Positions 52,582-62,133 of a DNA stretch of 64,000 nt are shown one piece after another. The DNA comes from Tuctoria greenei (taxonomy: Eukaryota > Streptophyta > Magnoliopsida > Poales > Poaceae): contig JAYESD010000001.1 of the NCBI GenBank assembly GCA_036927565.1, positions 6,138,001 to 6,202,000 of the forward strand. The letters are read 5' to 3'. The position numbers and the translations under genes are program-made. Positions within the stretch are counted from its first letter, which is position 1; the number at the start of each line of letters is the position of its first letter. The notes below the pieces were generated by a model. That model made no database searches. It worked only from the letters and a program-made list of their open reading frames with translations, and was not told the origin of the DNA.

Positions 52582-54003
52582 CTACCCCCTTATTCTAAGG
52601 CTTACTTTTGGACATACTATATTTGTCCTCATCTCTCCTCCAGGAGACTTAACCAATAAAGTAAACTTCATATGAGAGATAGGCAAACTATACTTGGCAA
52701 CATACTTCGATGCAATGAATGAATGCGATGCTCCAGAATCAAACAACATAGTCGCGGGGTTGGAGTTGGTGAGAAACATACCAATAACCACGTCATCCGC
52801 TTGTTGAGCATCCTCCGTAGAGACATGGTTCACATTGCCACGAGCAAAATTCTGCTGTCCACGGTTCCCTTGTGGTTGTCCTCCATTGGGTCTTGGGTTT
52901 TGCTTCTGTGCATTGCTTCCTTGACTAAGGCTTGACTTAGGACATTGATGTGCAAAGTGTCCAACTTCTCCACAAGTATAACGCTTCTTAACTCCACCAG
53001 AATTATTGGGACGAGCTTGGTTTTGAGCATTGGCACTAGGAAAATTAGCACGAGGTGCATAAGACATTGGAGGCCTAGGTGCTTGCATGACAGGGCGCTG
53101 CTGCACAAATTGAGTTGAGCGCGGTGCAAATCCAGGGCGTTGAGTAGGAATAGAAGAGCTGTAATATGGCGCATTAGGAGGCGCAAAGCGAGGGCGCACA
53201 TTACTTCCTTGTTGCTGTCCTTGATATGGCGCCTTTCTCTTATTGTCTTGCTCCATCTCACGAATCTTGTTCTCAACCACAATTGCTTTGTCCACAAGCT
53301 TCTGAAAATTTGCATAATCACAATTGAGCAACTGCACTTGAATTTTATTGTTGAGGCCTCTCATGAACAAGTATTGCTTCCGGCTGTCCCGACTAACATC
53401 CTCAGACGCATATCTTGAGAGTTGAGTGAACTTATTGAGATATTCACTCACGCTTGATCTTCCTTGCCTTAAATTCTCAAATTATTGCCTCTTCAAGATC
53501 ATAACACCCTCGGGCACATAATGAGAATGAAAACTCTCCTTGAATTCGGCCCAAGTAATCCTCTCTTGATTCTCGTGAGCATTGCAATAAGCATCCCACC
53601 AATCCGCAGCTGCTCCAACGAGTTGTTGAGAAGCAAATAGCACCTTCTCCCGGTTATTGCATTGGACAATAGCTAACTTCTTCTCCACAGACATGAGCCA
53701 ATCATCCGCATCCATAGGGTCAACAGCTTGAGCAAAGGTTGGCGGCCTAGTCCTCATAAACTTTCCCAACCGGTTATGAGGGGATGGGAGTGGCGGTGGA
53801 GGCATGTGGGGCTGATTGTTGATGTTGCCAGCCTGCAGCTGTCCCATAGTTTGTATCATGGTCTGCATGAGCTGGTTTTGCATGGCCAAAAGCTGCTCAA
53901 TATTGATAGCTCCATGAGCAGGTCCTTGCCCATTGTTGTTCTGAGGTACTCCATGGTTCTCCTCCTCATCATTGACATCCCTCTGGTTGCGAGTCCTCAC
54001 CAT
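52582..54003 (-). pseudogene. gag and aspartic protease of chromovirus-like element
   Basis: The Gag start MVRTRNQRDVNDEEENHG at 54003 is followed by a Q-rich stretch and the capsid domain (WLMSVEKKLAIVQC, AADWWDAYC, FKESFHSHYVPEG). A TAA at 53484-53482 replaces a sense codon. The frame then continues from 53481 (EYLNKFTQLSRYA, MRGLNNKIQVQLL). The zinc knuckle YTCGEVGHFAHQC has lost its first Cys (Arg in its place), so CCHC is incomplete. The protease motif MLFDSGASHSFIA is present. The frame ends at 52582, about 60 codons before RT resumes in another frame. Confidence 0.88.
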
Positions 54004-54252
54004 TTGAAGAAAAGCAATAGGTAAGGATTAGAAAACCGTTCCCAACTATATGTATCAAGGGATATGAAACTAAACAACTAACTAGCCTATGTGGACATGG
54101 CAATGCTAAAGCATCCCAAAATCCTCTATTAAGCACACAAGCAAACAATATATATCCAATAGCACACCAAGCAAAAACACATCGATTCCTGAGTGCTCCT
54201 ATGTGCTCTAAAGTGTCCATTCTATCTAGGCTGCGTCCTACGGTCAACCTGT

Positions 54253-54265
54253 GGCTCTGATACCA
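54253..54265 (-). other. Primer-binding site of chromovirus-like element
   Basis: On the minus strand TGGTATCAGAGCC lies three bases after the end of the 5' LTR. It is the complement of the 3' end of initiator-methionine tRNA. Confidence 0.9.
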
Positions 54266-54268
54266 ATC

Positions 54269-57044
54269 TGTGACAGCCGGTTCAAAAAATGAACCAAGTG
54301 CAGTGTATGTGTTCCCAGGATGTTCAACACACATACACGAGTGCAATCACAAATGATATACAGATAATTACCACAGAACAAGATTAATTAACCAAATTTT
54401 ATTAAACAAACCATATTATCCTTGAATACAAGCTCTAATGAATATTGATGACAAGTTTGAGCTAATGCAACGAAAATGAACTAATAAGCAAAAGGGATAG
54501 CGCAGCTCCATGCAACACCACAGGCAAAGCTGACGGTAGACACGGCCCATAACTCCGCATTATTAACGTAATACTCCCAATCCTGACCTGCAAATGTTGG
54601 GGGGGATTGCAAGAGTGAGTACATGTCGTACTCAGCAAGTGTGGAAAGTATGACATGTGGCTGAATCAAATGACAAATATAATAATGGTTAAGTGCTGAA
54701 AGTACATTAAAACATTTGAAAAGCAATATATGTTACATGTACATGAAATAAACCCATCATAAGCCATATAGTTATCATAATACCAGTCCATATTCCATAT
54801 CCATCGTCATATACCAATATCCATATTCAATACCAGAATTCAATTCATAACCATCCCAAATACCATCCCAATACCGAGTTCCCTCTAATCATGGAAGTTG
54901 TCCAGGTGCTCATAACCGGGAGCACGACTATCATGATAGTTTTATTAGACTCTGCAGAGTTTGTACTACTTTACCCATGTGTTTGTGATTTAATCACCCG
55001 TCAGCGACTAAAGAACCTCCCTTTCGCCAATTACACTTCCTTTGGTGTATGGCCAAGAGATCACAAAATAGCCTTTACAAAGGGATTACTAGCCTATTTA
55101 GACCCCACTCAGGTTTCAATGGTGGCGATGTCTCCCACTGAGCACATCTTCAACCAGGGGCCCCCTCTTGAGCCATTCGGATCCCAGGGTAGTCCCACCA
55201 ATCATTAACAAACCCAATCCGACTACCCCTTCCCCGAGCATCCTTAATGGTCCAAATAGCACTGGAAAAGCCCTAATTAATCAGCTACGCCACACCCATA
55301 CTTGGCCTCGTGGTGGCACTGTAGTCCTGGCTTATTCTCGCATGAACCTGTCCTTAGATCTAAAGCAAGCAAACCACCATGACATCTAACCCATCCACAT
55401 ACCGGGCTTGCTTAGATCACCCATTACCATACCGTATTGACCAGTTCATATTAACCAGAATATTATTAATGCATAATTAAATGTGTAGTGTTGTTTTCCC
55501 ATCCCAATTAATTAAGCGAAGCAAAAAGATAAAAGCTCTTCCCGACTCTCTACCATAAATTTCTGGCGACAAGGGTGGTCAAACAACGCTAGTAAACTTC
55601 CTACCATAGGATTCCCATCAAACTGACACAAGCATGCAGTTTTGCAAACAAAACATTTATTTTAAAACATGATCGATATGCTTCAAGGACACTTGCCTTG
55701 CTCTTGCGGTTGATTAGGATCAAAGCCTTCAAACTCTTGGTGCTGTAGATCCTCCGTGGCACTCTCTAGCACAAATCCGTCTAATCCACACAATAAACAT
55801 GCAAGACAAGAAACACAATTAAAGAGTGCACAAATATTACTCAATATGACATGACATGCATGATTGATGCAAATGCAAGGTAGAACTTGTTAATAGATTG
55901 CTTTTAATGATCACTAACTAGTTCTAATAGTTTTTAACAAGTTTATACAGGTTTGGATTTTATTAGATCTACTTTTAGAATCAATTCAACATAATTTAAC
56001 CAGGAAAATCGGACTAGTCCACTAGGGACCGAACAAGTCCGCACTCCGCAGAACTAGCGAACTAGGGTTTTCTAGATCGACGTAAATTTGGAGATTAGGG
56101 GTTGAATTCACGTAAGGAAAAGAGAATAGAAGGTATACTAGGTATTTAGGACTCCAATGAATCAAGAAACTTGGAGGTAACACTTGGATCTTGATGATCT
56201 AGGGTTGGTGATGAACTTGGAGATGAATTGGTGATGAAGAACGAAAGCTTGATGGAGATCTTGATCCTCTTTCGTTTCCTCCTCTTCTTCTTCTTGCTTG
56301 GGATCTCCTCCTCCCTCCTTGATGGTGGCTCTCCACAAACTAGGGTTTGGGTGGGGGTGGAAAAGTGGCAAATAGATGTCAAGCCAAGGGGTGGGGTTGT
56401 TTATATAGAGGTGGAGGCTAGGGTTAGATGGATTTCGAGTTTGAGAGGAGTATAGACCAGTTTAGAGTCCCACATGGGCTCTAAAAGAGTTAGGCACGAT
56501 GTCCCTAGGCCCACTTAACATGAAAACCAAGAAACAAGTCGTAAAACAAAAGATCAACTCAGAGTCACAAAATATCGGACAAGTTCGAAAAGGATCAGAC
56601 TAGTCCGAAGTTGTCTAGAGAGAAAATCGGACAAGTCTGGCCTAAAATCGGACAAGTCCGACTTTAGTTAGAGAGGAAAACGGACAAGTCTGCTAGAACA
56701 CCGGACTAGTCCGGAAAAGTCCAGGGACTTAGCAATTTTTCAAGGATTTTTGGAATATCGAACTAGTCTGCACAAAATCGGACAAGTCCGAAGGTTTCCA
56801 GAGGCAAAATCGGACTAGTCCGCAGCAAAAACGGACAAGTCCATTTTTAGTCAGAGAGAAATCGGACTAGTCCTCAGTAAAATCGGACTAGTCCGCACTT
56901 TCCTGCATTTTAAGTGCGATTTTGTTCCAAATCAATTTTAAATGCTCCAAATCAATTTTAAACTCATTCCTCTTTATGTGAGTTAATGTTAAACATGTAT
57001 ATGAGTGTATGTAGGGCATGATGCATGAAAATGAGGGTGTTACA
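54269..57044 (-). repeat. 5' LTR of chromovirus-like element
   Basis: 2,776 bp, matching 46740-49521. The TATA box CTATATAAACAACC is at about 56397-56410 on the minus strand. It would drive transcription towards lower coordinates. Confidence 0.93.
56573..56900. promoter_or_regulatory. Palindromic CGGACWAGTCCG motif cluster in U3 (5' LTR)
   Basis: Equivalent of the cluster at 49054-49375. It includes a perfect 14-bp palindrome CCGGACTAGTCCGG at 56701-56714 and perfect 12-mers at 56811-56822 and 56884-56895. The cluster lies upstream of the TATA box. Confidence 0.85.
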
Positions 57045-57107
57045 AGGTTGTCATCTCTCGGGTATTGGAACCTTTTCTCTATTTGTGGGTGGTGAGTTCT
57101 CGTCCAT
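57045..57107 (-). pseudogene. First exon piece of the split GRF-like pseudogene
   Basis: ATG at 57107-57105, then MDENSPPTNREKVPIPER and an in-frame TGA at 57053-57051. It joins in frame to 46734 once the element and one AGGTT are removed. Upstream sequence to about 57600 has no other coding signal and would hold the promoter. Confidence 0.5.
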
Positions 57108-57632
57108 GGTACTAAAGTATATGGAATGATTGTAGTGAGTGTGTGTTGAAGGTGTTACTGGGGTGAGTGTTATATAGACGAACGGATGATGGTGTATGGA
57201 CCTAGTGTAGGAGAAATTTCATCCCTGAGATGTATAAGTGTGAACTAACATTTCACGTGGTCTGACATGGAGCTGTGTAATTTCGTTTTTCTCTTTTATG
57301 AAACGCCTGACATGGAGCAGTGCAATTTCGTTTTTCCCTTGTATGAGATTCACCTGCCATGGACCTGGTGATGTCGTGGATAAGTTTCACATGAGTTTTT
57401 GTCGTATTTTATGTAGATAAGATTCGTCTTACAAGATTCATCTGACAAGTTAGAAAGTAGTATGGCGAGTCATACTTCTGACAAGTTAGATTCATCTGCA
57501 AAGTAGGAAGACGACAAAGTAATTTTAACAAAATTTTCATTCAAAACATACTTGTTATACATGGGAACCATACTTCTGATACATATGAAACATACTTCTG
57601 ATACACGCAAAATATATTTCGCTACTTCGCTA

Positions 57633-58003
57633 CTACTTGTGATGCGGACAGTTGCAAGACATGTTATTGCAAACGCCGTTTTCATCCTCATCATTCGTCT
57701 GACTGGTACCAAGATAAAGTTCCATTTGTTGAAGTTCCATTTCAGCTAGTTCACCTACCAAATCTTGATTGCGACGTTGTACATGTTTAATGTACTCTCG
57801 AGTAGCCTTAATGGGTGGTGGATCAACCTAGAGTGTATATCCACAACTTTCATCATCATAGTAAGCCTAAAACCAAAAGTATTGTCAGTAAAACTGCATA
57901 TATGAAATATGTTTTGAAAATGATCTTTAGTACTTACTCTACCAACAGGTCAACGAAAGAAACGACGACCGTTGTCATCTTCTTTGTCCATCATTTGGAC
58001 AAT
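57633..58003 (-). pseudogene. Second GRF-type zinc-finger-like gene remnant, cut by copia insertion
   Basis: Two minus-strand exon pieces. 58003-57938 gives MMDKEDDNGRRFFR, a stop, then PVGR, ending at an AGA|GTAAGT donor. 57866-57633 gives YYDDESCGYTL, a stop, then VDPPPIKATREYIKHVQRRN and a tail rich in Glu, Met and Gln, ending CNCPHHK with a TAG at 57635-57633. GRRFF-C...CGYT-W-VDPPP is a GRF-like zinc-finger pattern common in grass uncharacterised proteins. The two stops fall exactly where family members have the conserved Cys and Trp. The 5' half is beyond the copia element that starts at 58004. Confidence 0.6.
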
Positions 58004-59421
58004 TGAAAGTGCATCTTGGCATCTCTTGTGGGTTTTGGTTGATTTATGACAAACAAATGATATCCTGACCACATTATTGAGATGAGCGCAAATTTTAATG
58101 AAAGAATGAAGAAAGCGCCAAAAAGAAAGGAGAATGAGGATCAATTCAAAAAAGTGCTCAAGATCTGAATAGAATACATCATTGTGTAGCGAGTGTGTTT
58201 GTGTAACACATCCCAAGAGCTTAAGCATAAAAATCCTCACTCACTTCCCATTTCACAGGAAAAATGGACTAGTCCGATATACACTAGACTAGTCCGATAT
58301 CCTCTCTGGACAGGTTCGGACAAGTACAGACAATGCGGACTTGTTCGCACCAGACTAGTCCGATAATGTCCGGAATAGTCCGATAATGCCTTTGACTAAA
58401 ATCGGACAAGTCCTCCAAGTGCGGACTTGTTCTATATTCACTAAGGGTATCACCACACCGGACTAGTCCCATATCACCACGAACAAGTCCAAAAACCTTT
58501 CTGAAGAAAATCGGACAAGTATGCTCCTAGCCAGAAAAGTCCGATATTCCTAGACACTTAGGGTTTCCTACACGCTGCACACCAGACTAGTCCATACTCC
58601 ACCACGGACTAGTACGGACCCTCGAAACCCTAACGGTAACTTTTGAAAACCCTAATATAAATAGATGTGCACGACCCAACTATCAACACTCTCAACCCCC
58701 TGCGCCGTCACACCCTCCAAGAGCCTAGAAAACACATCTCTCCACGCAATCCAACGCAAGAAAGATCAGTCCCTTGAGGATTCACTTTGGATCAAAGGAG
58801 AGACAAGATTCCACACGTTTGAGATCTTGGGTTTGATCTCAAACACACTCCTATTGTTTCATTATTGATCTTACGAGTGTGTTCTTGGTGGTGTTTGAAT
58901 GTAATCTGGGGAGCCTTCAACGTGTGAGAGGACCCCTTGAACTTGGTGATTTGCCCCTTTGTGATAGTGGAAGAAGAACTGGCCTTCGTGGCGATTCGAC
59001 GAGGTTAGGGTCAGTGAAGACCCGGTCCTTTCGTGGGCTCCTCAACGTAGACGTAGGTTGCCTATGTGGGAACCGAACCACGGGATAAAAATCGTGTGTC
59101 AAACTTGTTCTTAAGTTTCTCATTTCATAATCTAGGGTTTGATTGATCTTATCCATCTTACGTTAAAACATTCAATTCAAAGTTAATTTGTACTACTCTT
59201 AATTTCATTGACTCAATACTTTCAAGTTACATACTATATTCCGCTGCATACTGCGCTTGTGTTGAAATCATTGATCAAACTTGATCAATCTAGTCCGCAT
59301 GCACTAGACTAGTCTGCATTCTACCGGATTAGTCCGATATCTCGGGATTTGATCAGTTTGTTAAGTGTTGCAGGTTCTGACTAAAATTCAAAAAGGCCTA
59401 TTCACCCCCCTCTAGGCCACA
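58004..59421 (+). repeat. 5' LTR of Sirevirus-like copia element
   Basis: About 1.42 kb, from TGAAAGTGCATC to CTCTAGGCCACA. A TATA-like AATATAAATAG is at 58653-58663. An open frame at 58665-58868 just after it has no known domain. The end is placed six bases before the primer-binding site. Confidence 0.75.
58265..58618. promoter_or_regulatory. GGACTAGTCC-type palindrome cluster in copia U3
   Basis: At least twelve copies or near-copies of GGACTAGTCC, GGACAAGT or GGACTTGTTC occur between 58265 and 58618, ending about 35 bp before the TATA-like box. More occur near 59290-59335. The same core forms the cluster in the gypsy LTRs at 49054-49375 and 56573-56900. Confidence 0.82.
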
Positions 59422-59427
59422 TTCAAT

Positions 59428-59439
59428 TGGTATCAGAGC
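59428..59439 (+). other. Primer-binding site of Sirevirus-like element
   Basis: TGGTATCAGAGC, complementary to the 3' end of initiator-methionine tRNA, six bases after the 5' LTR end. Confidence 0.85.
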
Positions 59440-59476
59440 AGGACTCTTCGCAAGAGACTAGTCGCTCAAAGAGAAC

Positions 59477-60655
59477 ATGTCGGATATGAAGGATGTGCAC
59501 AAGAGTCTTAACCAAGAGAAGGTTGAAGATGAAAAAGCTCAAAAGTTGGAGAAGCTCCTCGATGCCATCCAGGACTTCAAGGATGACGATGAGGAGATGT
59601 TTGTACTTAAGGCGCTCCTAAGGAAGAAAGCTCTCTTGAAAGAGAAAGTGAAGGTCGAGGACGAGAAGAAGAAGAAGGGGGTAGTCACACGACTACTCCC
59701 GATATCCTTTTAACTACGATCGTCTTAATTAACCATTACTTATCTATTCCTCTAGGAAAAGCCCCACATTTCGACGGCAATGACTACTCAATGTGGAGGC
59801 AGAACATGAAAATGAACTTAATCCCACTCAATCCCAGTTTATGGCACATTGTGTGTACACGAATAGATATCCCGTACAACGATGATGAACTTACCCCAAG
59901 TCAAGTCAAGAGCAAGCAATTCATCGGAATGCTTAAGCTGCAATAGTCATTACATCCTCTCTAAGTCGGGACGAGTTCACCAAGGTGGATGGGCTCGATA
60001 TTGCGAAAGAAATCTGGGATACATTGCAAACCGCACATGAAGGCGATCGTCATGTGCGCGAAGCAAAGATCGAAATGATCGAAGGCGAATTGGGAAGATT
60101 TGCCATAGAAGAAGATGAGTCGCCACAAGACATGTACAACCGCTTAAAGACGCTCATCAACAAGGTTCGAGCATACGGAAGCAATAAGTGGAATGATCAC
60201 GAGGTGGTGAAGCTCATCCTTAGATATTTCATGCCTCGCAACGTCACCTTGTGCTCGATGATTAGAGAAAGCCCCGGGTACAAGAAAATGACCCCGGATG
60301 AGCTACTTGGGAAAATCATCAATTTTTAGATGATGGAAAAGTAGACAAAGCATGTAAAGGAGATTGCCGACCTCACCTCGGCAAAGAAGAAAGGGGTCGC
60401 TTTGAAGTCCACTTGCAAGCCCTTGTCTAAAGAAGCTCAAGAAGCTCAACAAGAAGAGGACAACAATGATGAGATCAACGACATTGACGAAGAGGACATG
60501 ATCCTCTTTATGAAGATATTCAAGAAAATGATGAAGAAAAGACAAGGGGGAAAATAAAGTGAAGGAAAGTACAAAGAGAAGTCAAGACCAAAGTTGAGGT
60601 GGGCATGCTATAATTGTGGTGAATATGACCACTTTATAGTTGATTGCCCATACGA
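59477..60655 (+). pseudogene. copia gag (broken)
   Basis: The Met-start frame MSDMKDVHKSLNQEK runs through a Lys/Glu-rich coiled-coil leader to a stop at 59713. The UBN2/gag domain follows in pieces (FDGNDYSMWRQNMKMNL from about 59769, then LDIAKEIWDTLQTAHEGDRH at 59985-60329). A TAG after LGKIINF ends that piece. A CCHC zinc knuckle, CYNCGEYDHFIVDC, is at about 60607-60650. At least three breaks prevent a full Gag. Confidence 0.82.
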
Positions 60656-61903
60656 AGAAAACAAGAAGAAAACCAAGGAAACGAAGCCTCAACCCAAGAA
60701 ATTCTTCAAGAAAAGAAGCAAGCTGGACAAGCGCACCTAGGAAAGGAGTGGGACTCAAATGACGAGTCCTCATCCGAAGAGGAAGAGGAGATGGCTAGCA
60801 TAGCCATCGAGAAGACAACTAAGAACTCCACCCTCTTGCCAAATCTCGGCGCATGGAAGGGTAACAACACTTGTCTCATGGCAAAGGAAGGTAAACGAAA
60901 GGTAACAACCAAATCCTCTTCCTTGCATTCCTATTCTAGTGATAGTGAAGTTGCTAGTGATAATGAAGACATGCTTGTTGGCTTAGATAAGAAAACAGCT
61001 GCAAAAATGAAATTTCTACTTGATCAGCTTGTTGAGAAGGAGAAGTTGATCAACCATAAAGAAGATATGATTATCTCCCAAAAGAAGGAATATCTTGAAC
61101 TTGACAAACTTCTCGAACTTGAAAAGGAGCGAGGCAAGTCACTAGAACTTGAGTTGGCCTCAAGCAAGGAAGCTTGCTTGAAGTTAAGCGACTCAAACAC
61201 CACCATCAAGGACGAACTTGCTAACCTATCCAAGGTTAACAAAATCCTTGAGGTACAAGTTCAGTCACTCAAACTAAGTGACCCCTCATCCTCTTCAAGC
61301 TCACCTTCTCAACCACTTAAAACTGAAGCTACCATTACTTGTTCATGTGCTAAAATTGACACTAACTTGAAGGAAAAGTCAACCTCTACCAAGGACAAGC
61401 ATCCTTCCCAAAGTGGCATCTTTGACAAGGAGAAGATCAATTATGCACGTAGTGCATACTTGGTCACAAGACCTCCTAATGTCAAATATGGCATTGGTTA
61501 TTCTTATGGTGAAAAGCAATATGCTAGAAGCCATAAAAATAACAAGAAGAGCATTGCCCTTGTGAGGGGAAACTCCTCTCAAGCTAGAAAGACCAATAAT
61601 GCTAATCAGTCCAAGAGAGTCAACACATACAATAACCGGACTAGTCTGGTCCTTACTTGGACAAGTTCGGTCCTCCGGGCAAGTCCGGTTTCCCGGACTG
61701 GTTCTGTTTATAAACAGCAACAAATATTATTCAGGACTTTTGATGCATCCTATGTTCTAACGAGCAGCAATTTTGGTAAAATTTATGCTCATTATGTTGT
61801 GCCACGCCATGGGAACACCAAGTCTCATGTGTGGGTGCCCAAATCTCTTGTAACTAACCTCAAAGGACCCAAGCAAGCTTGGGTACCTAAAACCAAGGCA
61901 TGA
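60644..61903 (+). pseudogene. copia gag-pol linker with coiled coil
   Basis: A 419-codon open segment in a shifted frame. It covers the Lys-rich tail of Gag, an acidic Ser/Glu stretch (NDESSSEEEEEMA), a long leucine-rich coiled coil (LDQLVEKEKLINHKEDM, LDKLLELEKERGKSLELELA), and a low-complexity region up to the protease. Sireviruses are known for a long Gag with a coiled-coil part. The stretch at about 61638-61700 is built from copies of the GGACTAGTCC/GGACAAGTCC motif and translates as TSLVLTWTSSVLRASPV. The ATG is not a real start. Confidence 0.65.
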
Positions 61904-61910
61904 TTGGTTT

Positions 61911-62132
61911 TTGTATACCTATTCCCCCGGTGGATCGAAATGGGTGCTAGACAGTGGTCGCACCAACCATATGACCAGAGAAAGAAGGATGTTCGTTGAG
62001 TATGAAAAAAATGAGGATCCAAGCGAGGGCATCTATTTTGGAGACAATGTCAAGGAAAGGTGCTCGGTACCGATAAAATTGCCATATCGTCGCAACATAC
62101 TCTTTATCATGTGTTACATGTCGATTCCTTAG
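61911..62132 (+). pseudogene. copia aspartic protease segment
   Basis: SKWVLDSGRTNHMTRERRMF contains the catalytic DSG; most relatives have DSGCTNHMTG, so Arg replaces a non-catalytic Cys. The frame ends near 62132 and the following pol sequence continues in another frame. Confidence 0.75.
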
Positions 62133-62133
62133 A

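Larger units (their letters stand above)
46740..57044 (-). mobile_element. Ty3/gypsy chromovirus-like retrotransposon with 2.78-kb LTRs
   Basis: A 10.3-kb element on the minus strand. The LTRs are 46740-49521 (3') and 54269-57044 (5'). In the element's orientation they start TGTAAMACCCTC and end TGTCACA. The flanks are a perfect AGGTT/AGGTT duplication (46735-46739, 57045-57049). The primer-binding site is TGGTATCAGAGCC (tRNA-iMet) and the polypurine tract contains AAGGGGGG. Order is gag, protease, RT, RNase H, integrase with a chromodomain-like tail, fitting the Del/Tekay-type chromoviruses. Several in-frame stops and frame changes inactivate pol. LTRs differ by roughly 5-8% in the stretches I compared, so it is clearly older than the AGO1-intron copia. 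Confidence 0.92.
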
